A stretch of 64,000 bases of DNA from CAZKWG01 sp964615375 (lineage in GTDB: Bacteria; Myxococcota_A; UBA796; CAZKWG01): assembly GCA_964615375.1 (NCBI GenBank), contig CAZTOW010000048.1:10406-74405 (forward strand). Reading direction: 5' to 3'. Every line of letters starts with the position of its first letter. Position 1 is the stretch's first letter. Positions 57,063 to 64,000 of the stretch are shown here, piece after piece. Under the pieces are notes generated by a model. That model searched no databases and was not told the DNA's origin. It worked only from the letters and a program-made list of their open reading frames with translations. Made by a program: the position numbers and the translations under genes.

Positions 57063-57875
57063 TCACGAGGCTCGGCGCGTGCGGAGCACCGTGACCGGCG
57101 TGACGCGACGGATCTCCTGGGGTTTGTGCTCGCGGAGCCCGTAGGCCACGCTCAGCGCGAACTTGGAGACCGGCTCGGCCTGCATGTGCATGGCGCGGGC
57201 GAGCTGCCGCATCCAGGCGGGCTCGGTCTTGTTGAACTTCATCTCCACCACCATGTAGCCCTCGGGGATCAGCAGGCGGTCGGGCGGCGCGTAGAAGTCG
57301 CCCACGCCCGGGCTGGTGGTGCTGGAGACGTTGTGGTCCAGCGTGAGCCGGATCTCGCTGTCGGAGGGGTCCTTGTCGGTGAAGCACTCGCGCCGGTAGT
57401 GGACCACGCTGACGGGGATGCGCCCCTCATCCTCGACCCGGCGGAGGAAGTGCCGGGCGATGAGGGCCTTGGGGCCGGTGACCTTCTCGCCGTAGTAGAC
57501 CCAGGGCTTCGGGTGGTCCAGCGCCATCCAGTCGTCGGCGATGGCCACCTTGCAGCGCTGCTTCATGACCCAGGCGTTGAACTTGCGCTTGTCCTCGAAG
57601 TAGACCGGGGCGCGGTCGCCGGGCTTGCCGTAGGTGCGGATGCGCAGGCGCACCCGGATGTCGCGGCTCTCCAGGCGCTCGGTGTAGTCGGTGAGCCTGG
57701 GCGTGTCGAAGTACATGCTGTGGACGTCGTAGCCGCGCGTGCCGAGGCCCTCCAGCAGGACGCCGTGCGGGTCGGGGAGGATGTTGTCGCCGCAGATGCG
57801 GAAGATCTCCGCCCGGGCGCTCGTAGGCAGGACGTACTTGAGCTCCCACCGTCCGCCCTCGGGCTTCTGCGCCAT
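57063..57875 (-). CDS. VTC-domain protein (polyphosphate-polymerase-like)
   Basis: A protein of 270 residues with the VTC catalytic tunnel fold: R-W-E-L-K-Y-V-L-P-T near the start, Y-F-D-T-P-R-L-T-D-Y, R-V-R-L-R-I-R-T-Y-G, F-E-D-K-R-K and, near the end, V-V-E-M-K-F-N-K. The alternating Arg/Lys and Glu residues are the ones that bind polyphosphate and metal in the family. It probably makes or handles polyphosphate in the cytoplasm. VTC and CotH genes are often neighbours in bacteria (from general knowledge). The gene has a promoter candidate upstream and starts divergently from a surface-protein gene. Confidence 0.85.
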   Translation of the reverse strand: MAQKPEGGRWELKYVLPTSARAEIFRICGDNILPDPHGVLLEGLGTRGYDVHSMYFDTPRLTDYTERLESRDIRVRLRIRTYGKPGDRAPVYFEDKRKFNAWVMKQRCKVAIADDWMALDHPKPWVYYGEKVTGPKALIARHFLRRVEDEGRIPVSVVHYRRECFTDKDPSDSEIRLTLDHNVSSTTSPGVGDFYAPPDRLLIPEGYMVVEMKFNKTEPAWMRQLARAMHMQAEPVSKFALSVAYGLREHKPQEIRRVTPVTVLRTRRAS

Positions 57876-57901
57876 CGACCTGTCACCTCCGCCGTTAGAG
57901 G

Positions 57902-57930
57902 AATATCGTATGGACCGAGGCCGACTGCAA
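57902..57930 (-). promoter_or_regulatory. Probable promoter of the VTC-domain gene
   Basis: On the minus strand TTGCAG (57930-57925) and GATATT (57907-57902) are separated by exactly 17 nt, close to sigma-70-type consensus, and lie 26 nt before the ATG, which has a GGAGG site. Confidence 0.45.
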
Positions 57931-57990
57931 CGGAAAACGTGCCCGCGGCGCGTGACGACCCCTCCCTCCCGGTGACGAACAGGTGACATC

Positions 57991-59025
57991 ATGGTGACAA
58001 CGCTGACTCTCCCGGCGCTCCTCCTGTCCGGGGTCCTGCATGCCGGCACCGCCGATGGGACCTGCTCGGGGTGGGCGGGGATCACCGCGTTGGGCGCGGT
58101 GGAGCCCACGGGCCTGGACGAGCTCTCCGGGCTGGCTGGGAGCCCGGCGCAGGACGCGCTGTGGGCGGTCAACGACTCCGGCGGTGGGGCCGTGCTCTAC
58201 GCCATCGCCGAGGACGGCTCCGAGCTGGGCATCTACGGCGTCAGCGGCGCGGAGAACGTGGACTGGGAGGACCTGGCCGTGGGCACCTGCGACGGCTGCG
58301 CCTGCCTGTACGTGGGCGACCTGGGCGACCAGGAGGGGGCGCGCTCGGAGCCCGTGGTCTGGCAGGTGCGCGAGCCCGACCTGAGCGCCGCGAGCGAGAG
58401 CACGCTCACGGCGGAGGCCATCGGGCTCGTCTACCCGGACGGGGCCTGGGACGCCGAGACCCTGCTGGTCGATCCCGAGACCGGCGAGCTCTTCGTCATC
58501 CCCAAGTCCGAGGACGTCGTGAACATCTACCGCCTCGCCGATCCCACCCCTGGCGAGCGGGGCGAGCTGGAGATCGTGGGCGAGCTGGACCTCGACGCCC
58601 TGGGGGCCAAGGACCCGCGGATCACGGGCGGCGCCGTCTCTCCCGGGGGCCTCCGCGTCGTTCTGCGGACCAACGAGGACGTGCTGCTCTTCGTGGCGCC
58701 CGAGGGTGGCGGCGTCGCCGAGGCCCTGGCGGAGGAGCCCATCGTGCTGGAGGCGCCCGCCGGCCAGGACGGCGAGGCGGTGGCCTGGACCGCCGACGGT
58801 CAGACCGTGATCCTGGCCGGCGAGGGCGTCGGCGCCACGCTCTGGGGCCTGAGCTGCCTCAGCTTCGAGGAGACCGTGACGGAGAGCTCGCCCGAGCTGT
58901 GCGCGGAGGAGGGCAAGGACGACGGGTGCGGGTGTGGGAGCGGGGGGCGGGGAGGGATCGTGGGGATCGTCGTGGCGGGGCTGGCGTTGGGGGGGCGGCG
59001 GCGGGGTGGCCGCGCGCGCCGCTGA
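57991..59025 (+). CDS. Secreted beta-propeller-like protein with MYXO-CTERM-like tail
   Basis: A protein of 344 residues. Signal peptide (T-L-T-L-P-A-L-L-L-S-G-V-L-H-A), then a body with propeller-like phrases (N-D-S-G-G-G-A-V-L-Y-A-I, W-E-D-L-A-V-G-T-C-D-G-C, L-Y-V-G-D-L-G-D). The end is D-D-G-C-G-C-G-S-G-G-R-G-G, a hydrophobic helix and R-R-R-G-G-R-A-R-R, a MYXO-CTERM-type sorting tail. Surface anchoring is expected. It is divergent from the VTC gene and followed by the recombinase region. Confidence 0.75.
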   Translation: MVTTLTLPALLLSGVLHAGTADGTCSGWAGITALGAVEPTGLDELSGLAGSPAQDALWAVNDSGGGAVLYAIAEDGSELGIYGVSGAENVDWEDLAVGTCDGCACLYVGDLGDQEGARSEPVVWQVREPDLSAASESTLTAEAIGLVYPDGAWDAETLLVDPETGELFVIPKSEDVVNIYRLADPTPGERGELEIVGELDLDALGAKDPRITGGAVSPGGLRVVLRTNEDVLLFVAPEGGGVAEALAEEPIVLEAPAGQDGEAVAWTADGQTVILAGEGVGATLWGLSCLSFEETVTESSPELCAEEGKDDGCGCGSGGRGGIVGIVVAGLALGGRRRGGRARR

Positions 59026-59077
59026 GGGGAGGGCGACGCCGCCACGGGGAGGCCGGTCTCAGCGCGGAGGAACGAGG

Positions 59078-60781
59078 TCACGGCCTGTCGGTTGGGGACG
59101 ATTCGTGAGGGGTGTGGGTGGGGTGCGTGGTGGGGATGTGGATTCCTCGGGGAGGATCTGAATCTGGGTAAACATCGGGCATGGCGGAAGCGCCCCGGCG
59201 GCGGCCTCCCCTCCTCCCGCGAAGCGGGGGGAGGTGGCCCGAAGGGCCGGAGGGGGGCTCTCCCTGCCCAGGATCACCCTCCGGAGTCTCCGGCGGCACG
59301 AGCGCACACCTGACCGAAATCTCCTTCGTCCGCGCATCCACCGTGACCTCCTCCACCAGCGCCTCGACCAGCCCCCGCCGCTCCTCCTGGCTCAGCGAGC
59401 CCACCCGCGCCGCGACCTCGGCCAGCGTCGCCTGCACCAGCACCAGCCGCTCCAGCACCTCGCCGCGATCTCTCTGCCGCAGCACCACCATCTCCCGCCG
59501 CGCCACCAGCGGTCGCCGCCTCTGGTCCAGCTCCTGCAGCTCCCCCCGCGTCTCGTCCTCGCTGATCAACCCGTCTCGACACATCCGAATCACCCGAGCC
59601 CGCGCCAGCTCCAACGCGCGAAGCTCCGCGTCCAGCGTGCTCAACACGACGTCCGCCGACTCCGCCGGGGTCTCGGCCTCCAGGCTCCGCTCCACCTCCG
59701 CCTGGAGCGCGCCCGGCCGGCTCAACAGATCATGCAGAAAGCGCCACACCGCCTCATCGACCTTGTCCGCCCGCACGTTGCCGCGCGCCGGGCATGGCTC
59801 GGCGTTCGGCGACGGCCGGTCCACGCTGGCGCAGCGGTAGTACGGGTGCCGCGCGCCGATGGTGTGCGCCCGCATCGTCCGTCCACAGGCCGCGCAGCGC
59901 ACGACCCCGCGCAGCAGGTACGGGTATTGCACACGCCGCTCGTCACGCAGCCCCGGCTTTGCCCGCGAGCCCTGCGCCAGCGCCCACGTCTCGGCATCGA
60001 CCAGGACCGGCACCGGCACACTCAGCTCCGGCGCCCAGGCGAAGCCCGGCACGTAGCGCCCCGAGCGGTAGACCGGGTTCTTCAGGACGTCCCGAACGGT
60101 CTCATAGACCATGAAGACCGGCCTTCCCCGGTAGGTCCGCGCCGTCTTCATGCCCCGGCTCGCGAGGCTGCGCACGATGCTCTGTACACCCCTGCGCTCC
60201 TCGGTCGCCAGCCGGAACACCTCGCGCACCAGCGCCGCCTCCTCGGGCTGCTCGACCACGCGCTTGCTCTCGACATCCCAGACGTACCCGGTGGGCAGGC
60301 GGTTCACGGGCGCGATCTCGCCGTGCTGGATGGCGGCGCGTCGGCCGCGCGTCGTTCGCTCCTTGATCTTGTGCCGCTCGAAGCTGGCCAGCGCGGACAG
60401 GATGTCTTGAAACAGGCGTTGCTCGGCGCTCTCCAGGTCCAGGAAGCCGCGCGGCGTCGCCAGCTTCACGCCCGCGTCGCGCAGCGCCTTGCGGACCATG
60501 GCGAAGGCCACGTTGTCCGAGTCGCGCGCGATGCGGTCCACGTCGATGACCAGCAGCAGATCGACGGCTTGAACCTCGACCATGGACAGGACGCGCGACA
60601 TGGCGGGGCGGTCCCATGGGGGGATCTCGCCAGAGACGCCGTCGTCCTCCTCGACGCGGGCGACGGTCCAGCCTTGATCAGCGGCGTGCTTCAGCAGCGC
60701 CTCGCGTTGAGAGCCGATGGTGCCCTGCTCGCGCTGGCGGTCGGACGAGACACGGCAGTAGATGACGACGCGCAGAGACAT
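59078..60781 (-). CDS. Large serine recombinase
   Basis: A protein of 567 residues. The resolvase/invertase catalytic domain starts at residue 1 (V-V-I-Y-C-R-V-S-S-D-R-Q, catalytic Ser at 12) with the R-x-x-R-D region (I-A-R-D-S-D) and an E-R-T-T-R-G-R segment, followed by a recombinase domain, a zinc ribbon (C-A-A-C-G-R ... C-P-A-R-G near residue 300) and a coiled-coil region (about 360-460). Large serine recombinases integrate or excise phages, ICEs and transposon-like elements. The last 60 residues are abnormal, translated from a REP-like repeat, so the natural stop may have been lost. Attachment sites are not identified. Confidence 0.9.
   Translation of the reverse strand: MSLRVVIYCRVSSDRQREQGTIGSQREALLKHAADQGWTVARVEEDDGVSGEIPPWDRPAMSRVLSMVEVQAVDLLLVIDVDRIARDSDNVAFAMVRKALRDAGVKLATPRGFLDLESAEQRLFQDILSALASFERHKIKERTTRGRRAAIQHGEIAPVNRLPTGYVWDVESKRVVEQPEEAALVREVFRLATEERRGVQSIVRSLASRGMKTARTYRGRPVFMVYETVRDVLKNPVYRSGRYVPGFAWAPELSVPVPVLVDAETWALAQGSRAKPGLRDERRVQYPYLLRGVVRCAACGRTMRAHTIGARHPYYRCASVDRPSPNAEPCPARGNVRADKVDEAVWRFLHDLLSRPGALQAEVERSLEAETPAESADVVLSTLDAELRALELARARVIRMCRDGLISEDETRGELQELDQRRRPLVARREMVVLRQRDRGEVLERLVLVQATLAEVAARVGSLSQEERRGLVEALVEEVTVDARTKEISVRCALVPPETPEGDPGQGEPPSGPSGHLPPLRGRRGGRRRGASAMPDVYPDSDPPRGIHIPTTHPTHTPHESSPTDRP
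59211..59248. repeat. REP-like double hairpin inside the recombinase 3' end
   Basis: Two GAA-loop hairpins lie side by side: CTCCTCCCGC-GAA-GCGGGGGGAG (59211-59233) and GGCCC-GAA-GGGCC (59236-59248). I associate this arrangement with REP-type extragenic palindromes. It is here in frame within the coding region, and encodes the Pro/Gly/Arg-rich recombinase tail. Confidence 0.7.
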
Positions 60782-60821
60782 GGCGAACTTCCTTCACATC
60801 TTGGACATGCAGATGGGGCAG

Positions 60822-60855
60822 CTCGTGGCGCCGGGGGTGAGCCCGACGCCACGAG
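60822..60855. repeat. 9-bp inverted repeat between recombinase and upstream gene
   Basis: CTCGTGGCG (60822-60830) and CGCCACGAG (60847-60855) form a perfect 9-bp stem with a 16-nt loop, in the 106-nt gap upstream of the recombinase. No T-run follows on the minus strand, so a terminator is less likely than an operator, leader hairpin or recombination-related site. Confidence 0.6.
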
Positions 60856-60887
60856 GTTAGATCAGGTTGGGGAGCAGAAGACGGCGC

Positions 60888-61421
60888 CTATTCCTCTTCC
60901 GATCCCTCGGTCGGCGTCGCCTCGGCGGCGCTGGCCGCCTCCTGCCCGGCCGGTCGGGCGCGCGGCGCGGGCGCGGCGCGGTGGCCTCCCGGCGCGCCAT
61001 GGAGCGCGGGCTCGACGCGCGCGCGGGCCAGCGTCGAGAGCACCGCAGCGGCGACGCCATGCGCGTCCGCAGGCGACAGCTCTGAGCTCAGCACCGCGCC
61101 CACCACGCCCGTCGCCGTCTCCAGCAGGGCGGGCGGATCGGCGTCGGGGAAGCTGGCCAGGGCAGCGCCGATGCCCGCGCCGAAGCACAGCACCACGCGG
61201 GCGCTGGCCGCTTCGCGCAGGCTCGCGGCGTCGGAGACGGCGTCGCTGTGGGCCAGGTACAGGTCCCGCTGCGCAGGGCTCAGCGTGGCCTCCAGGGCGC
61301 GACGGGCCTCGCGCTGGGCGTCGAGGTGTGCAGCAAGCTCATCGCCGCCCACGCGGGCCAGGATGGCCTCGTAGGCGTCGCGGCTGGTGATGTCTTCCAG
61401 GGTCCAGGTTGGGATCTCCAT
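60888..61421 (-). CDS. Hypothetical protein upstream of the serine recombinase
   Basis: A protein of 177 residues, start at ATG 61421 (M-E-I-P-T-W-T-L-E-D-I). It is largely helical (A-Q-R-E-A-R-R-A-L-E-A-T-L) with a Gly/Ala-rich middle (V-L-C-F-G-A-G-I-G-A-A-L-A) and an acidic, low-complexity tail ending in Glu-rich residues. No recognised family. Its position on the same strand 106 nt before the recombinase suggests that it belongs to the same mobile region; an accessory factor for it would be conjecture. Confidence 0.5.
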   Translation of the reverse strand: MEIPTWTLEDITSRDAYEAILARVGGDELAAHLDAQREARRALEATLSPAQRDLYLAHSDAVSDAASLREAASARVVLCFGAGIGAALASFPDADPPALLETATGVVGAVLSSELSPADAHGVAAAVLSTLARARVEPALHGAPGGHRAAPAPRARPAGQEAASAAEATPTEGSEEE

Positions 61422-61438
61422 CGACACGACTCCAAGCC

Positions 61439-61499
61439 CGCCAGGGGTAGTCCTGGCGGATGGCGGCGGGCAAACCCTATGACCGCCAGGAAGGCGGTC
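61439..61499. repeat. Two adjacent hairpins in the 5' leader of the hypothetical gene
   Basis: A 7-bp stem CGCCAGG (61439-61445) / CCTGGCG (61452-61458) and a second 7-bp stem GACCGCC (61481-61487) / GGCGGTC (61493-61499) with an AGGAA loop. Both are perfect. They lie 18-78 nt upstream of the ATG on the minus strand. Confidence 0.6.
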
Positions 61500-62033
61500 A
61501 GGGGCCGGCGATGGAGACAGCAAAGGTCCAGGGTGGACCGTGGTTGACGAGCCCGGGTCTGCGCTTATCCATGTGCGCAGGTGCGGGAGTGCTGTGCATA
61601 GCAGCCTCCTGTGCCGGCCCTCGGGGTGTTAGCAGCACCTCGGGGGCCACTTCGTTTCAGGGTTCTCGAAAAGTGTAACTCTGGGCGGAGAGTTGTCCAG
61701 GGGGGGATGGGCAATTGTTGCGTGGAGATGCGGATCTGTTCGGTCGGCACGGGCTTTGCATGGCGTTGTGGCTTGGGGTCCGTGGCGATGGGGCCGGCGG
61801 AGGAGGTGGTGCGCGGCGGCGGCGGGATTGGAACCGCGAAGACGCCAAGGACGCGAAGGTCGGCGCGCGCAGAGGTCGAGCTGGGGCAGGCGTTGAGCCC
61901 GCGCTCCAGCGGAGTTGGCGTTGAAGGCTTGATCTGGTGTTGGGATTTTCCGAGCGAAAAATCATTGTCCAGGTTGAACCTTGATCGGCGCGGCGTGGTG
62001 GAGCGAAGCGGGGACAGCGGTCCGAGGATCCGA

Positions 62034-62698
62034 CGGGGACAGCGGGGACAGTGACGTTGGAGCAGGGGGATCCGGCCGCCGAGCGTGAGTCGTGGCATTG
62101 ACGGGTCCAGATCATGCGGGGACGGCAGGTATGAGGCTGCAAACGACGTCGTCACGGACTTGGGGAGTCAAGGCCAGCGCGGCAAGCTCGGCGGTCTTGC
62201 GTGAGAGCGGGGCATCGCATCGCTCCCGACTGCTGTCCCCCGGCAGGGGACGAAAGTCGAGGCAGCGGGGACAGTGAGGTTACAGGCGGAGAACGGGCCG
62301 AGCGAGGCCAGCCGATGAGCAGGGACGGCGCGTTGCCGGCCTTCGCCCTTTGGGGGGACAGCGGGGACAGCGGGGACAGCGACGTTGACCGCGAACAACG
62401 CCAGGGCGAGTCCATCAGGATGGCGGCGCGCCTGCGGTTCGCGGCCTCCGAGCGTTGGGGGGACGGTGGGGACAGCGGGGACAGCGGGGACAGCGACGTT
62501 GATCCTGGGCGACACGGAGGCGCCTCGGTCGAGATCGCGTCGCGGCATCGGTTCTCGGCCTCCGCCCGCTGAGGGGACAGCGGGGACAGCGGGGAGAGCC
62601 GTGTTGAAGGCGTCGATCTGCTCGTCGAGATCGGCTCTCCGGCCGCGCCTGTCGAATCGTCGGCGTTGGCACGTCGGGGGACAGCGGGGACGGTTGTC
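62034..62698. repeat. GGGGACAGC nonamer array with CGTTGA spacers
   Basis: Five to six blocks of one to three tandem GGGGACAGC units, near 62035, 62267, 62353, 62468, 62573 and 62676, spaced about 85-115 nt (or twice that). Blocks at 62035, 62353, 62468 are followed directly by (G/A)CGTTG(A/G). The spacers between 62353 and 62573 show weak similarity to one another (GGTTCGCGGCCTCCG and GGTTCTCGGCCTCCG). An inverted version occurs at 62841-62872. Confidence 0.8.
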
Positions 62699-62840
62699 CA
62701 GAAGCCGACTCTGGCGGGATTCGCACCGTTGACCTGTCCACAGCGAGCAGATCGTCGCTGACCACTGTCCCCCCTCCACGGTTGAACCTGGGGGGAAACG
62801 AAAGTTGCGCGGCCTGCGGGCGCCCAGATCCACGGCGGCC

Positions 62841-62872
62841 AACGTCACTGTCCCCGCCGTCCCCGCGACGTT
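62841..62872. repeat. Inverted copy of the GGGGACAGC element
   Basis: AACGTCACTGTCCCCGCCG and following bases are the reverse complement of the array motif, complete with the ACGTT flank at both ends (AACGTCA at 62841 and CGACGTTG at 62866). It therefore has motif copies facing each other, so a palindrome-like element is formed. Confidence 0.65.
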
Positions 62873-63000
62873 GGCCGGGCATTTTCGGCGCTTGCCATCT
62901 GGCTGGCCGTCGGTCTACGCTGGACTCATCAGGCGCCCTCAGGGCGTCTCGACGTTCACCAGCGCACAGGCGGACCCCGGCTGCTCGGCCGAGATCCGCC

Positions 63001-63186
63001 GTGAGGTCAGGCTTGCCACGACGCGCGCGCCAGCCCCCACGCCCGGAGTTCACCGTGATCGGCCTGCCGACCACGGACGCGGACCCCAGCGTGCGGCGCG
63101 CCCAGGCCCTGCGCCTGCTGCTCGGCTACGTCGCCGAGGGCCGACCCGCGCCTGCCATTGAGCCGCGCCCACACGAGCGCCGCTGA
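63001..63186 (+). CDS. Small hypothetical protein (61 residues)
   Basis: A GTG start at 63001 or 63055 gives a protein of 61 or 43 residues with a helical core (R-R-A-Q-A-L-R-L-L-L-G-Y-V-A-E-G). No clear ribosome-binding site is seen, but the composition is protein-like and ends just before the next gene; the longer upstream frame is repeat-derived. No family recognised. Confidence 0.35.
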   Translation: MRSGLPRRARQPPRPEFTVIGLPTTDADPSVRRAQALRLLLGYVAEGRPAPAIEPRPHERR

Positions 63187-63306
63187 GCCGTGGCAAGGCG
63201 CTCGCTTTCGGCTCCTCCGCTTGCCAGTCTCGGCTTCCTCCGCCCCTCACAGCCGCCCACCTCCGCGCGCTTGCCTGCCGGATCCGACCTGCCTCACGCT
63301 GACCCC

Positions 63307-63942
63307 ATGCCCGCCCCGCCCCCGCGCCCCGTGCCCGCCCTCGTCGGCATCGACGCCCTGCGCGCCCAGCTCCGCCAGCTCCACCCGCGCGTCGCCGCCA
63401 TCACCATCGCCGAGCGCACCCGCAGCGACCACGAGCGCCACCTCGGCCGCGTCGCCCTCGACGACGAAGCCGTCCGAGCTGCGCTCGGCTGGACGCGCAC
63501 CACCCGCGCCCCCAGCGCCGCCGACCGCAACCGCGTCGCCGTCCGCGCCATCCACGACATGACCTGGCACAAGCTCGTCGGCCCGGCACCGAGGCGGTTC
63601 CGAGTGAGGTTGTACGGGCGCTACAGCGATCAGGCGCTCGCGTCTCTGACCATCGAGTTGCGCCGCGCTGACGGCGAGGCCCTGGTGGATCCCGCTCCGC
63701 CACCGCCGTCCAGGTCTCCCGAGCAGGAGGCCCACGAAGCACACGCCCACTTCGCCGCGCTCATCCAGGCCACGACCGCGACGATCACGCAGATGCACGA
63801 GGAGGCCATCTCCCGACTGACCGAGGAGTTGGAGGCCACGCGAGCACACGCCGCCAGCCTGGATCGGCTGCTGCGCACGGCGGAGATCCTGGGCGTCTCC
63901 CCGGACGACATACGCGAGCGCGCCGCCTCGATGATCGAGTGA
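63307..63942 (+). CDS. Hypothetical coiled-coil protein
   Basis: A protein of 211 residues, start at ATG 63307; the frame also contains an earlier open part that is not protein-like. The first two thirds contain a conserved-looking block (L-R-Q-L-H-P-R-V-A-A-I-T-I-A-E-R, D-M-T-W-H-K-L-V-G) and a beta stretch (F-R-V-R-L-Y-G-R-Y-S). The last 70 residues are a coiled coil (I-S-R-L-T-E-E-L-E-A-T-R). No family recognised. Its position after the repeat region suggests it belongs to the same accessory segment. Confidence 0.5.
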   Translation: MPAPPPRPVPALVGIDALRAQLRQLHPRVAAITIAERTRSDHERHLGRVALDDEAVRAALGWTRTTRAPSAADRNRVAVRAIHDMTWHKLVGPAPRRFRVRLYGRYSDQALASLTIELRRADGEALVDPAPPPPSRSPEQEAHEAHAHFAALIQATTATITQMHEEAISRLTEELEATRAHAASLDRLLRTAEILGVSPDDIRERAASMIE

Positions 63943-64000
63943 TCGCCGACCATGCATGATCAGTTAGACCCTCCGACATCGACGGTGACGGGCTTCTCGA

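Larger units (their letters stand above)
61422..62780. other. Non-coding accessory region with dispersed repeats
   Basis: About 1.4 kb without a credible gene. From left to right: two hairpins in the leader of the hypothetical gene, a GAACCGCGAAGACGCCAAGG-type segment near 61828-61870 (a known-looking dispersed repeat), and then the GGGGACAGC array described separately. Long reading frames here are Arg/Pro/Val-rich shadows of the repeats. Confidence 0.6.

Noticed and set aside
61611..62054. Plus-strand reading frame of 147 residues
   Set aside because: It contains translated dispersed-repeat sequence (GAACCGCGAAGACGCC) and part of the nonamer array; no protein-like domain.
62168..62848. Minus-strand reading frame with regular Val-Pro-Ala-Val-Pro blocks
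   Set aside because: The periodicity comes from the GGGGACAGC array read in antisense, not from a conserved protein.
62034..62872. CRISPR array
   Set aside because: Repeats are short, tandem and of variable copy number; spacers vary in length and resemble one another; no cas genes nearby.

Overview
The window is about 70% G+C by eye and reads as chromosomal DNA of a myxobacterium-like bacterium (Myxococcota). The pointers are: several secreted proteins ending in a Cys-rich/hydrophobic/Arg-rich tail like the MYXO-CTERM sorting tag; acidic Glu-Thr-Gly-rich linkers; many lipoproteins; a prolipoprotein diacylglyceryl transferase with a Cys/His-Asp-His variant of the usual signature; a GTP-type PEP carboxykinase; MopE-like Cys/Asp repeats; and extensive ATGA/GTGA stop-start coupling. 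No rRNA, tRNA or CRISPR array was found.

Layout. 0-4 kb: end of a degenerate GGDEF protein, a beta-barrel plus sorted surface protein pair, and aspS. 4-5.8 kb: a less GC-rich three-gene coupled unit with a retropepsin-like protease and a DUF5678-like protein. 5.8-8.4 kb: an envelope thiol-redox operon (VKOR-DsbA fusion, OmpA-like protein, TlpA-like lipoprotein). 8.5-19.7 kb: phosphoesterase, FAD reductase, MlaD-type lipid-transport protein, ABC-exporter-like membrane protein, alpha/beta hydrolase, TPR and DUF4292-like lipoproteins, recJ and lgt. 19.7-25.9 kb: a beta-barrel and two paralogous beta-propeller lipoproteins, a methyltransferase, a sarcosine-oxidase-type flavoenzyme and an HU/IHF protein with a clear terminator. 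26.3-33.5 kb: a Tad/Flp-type secretion locus (two TadE-like proteins, TadG-like, TadC, TadB, TadA, TadZ, CpaB) without a pilin, secretin or prepilin peptidase in view. 33.7-36.9 kb: pckG, beta-carbonic anhydrase and uppP.

36.87-37.57 kb holds the most striking structure: a roughly 700-nt quasi-palindrome made of a polypurine tract, a CGGCAT-type hexanucleotide array, a 140-nt unique centre, the inverted-complement array and a polypyrimidine tract. After it come a four-repeat secreted protein, an amidoligase-fold enzyme, a beta-helix surface protein, an ArfB-like release factor, a Uma2 nuclease, a histone-deacetylase-fold enzyme with a large extra C-terminal region coupled to an ABC ATPase, an unknown protein with short Val-Gln-Met/Leu motifs plus a small partner, a fatty acid desaturase with an apparent CTG start, and more envelope proteins. 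A stand-alone M91 (NleD-type) metalloprotease lies at 50.7 kb. A CotH-kinase lipoprotein and a VTC-domain protein meet stop-to-stop at 57.06 kb.

59-64 kb is an accessory region: a large serine recombinase whose C-terminus reads through a REP-like double hairpin, hypothetical genes, hairpins, and about 1.6 kb of non-coding DNA carrying a G-rich nonamer array (GGGGACAGC) repeated roughly every 85-115 nt.
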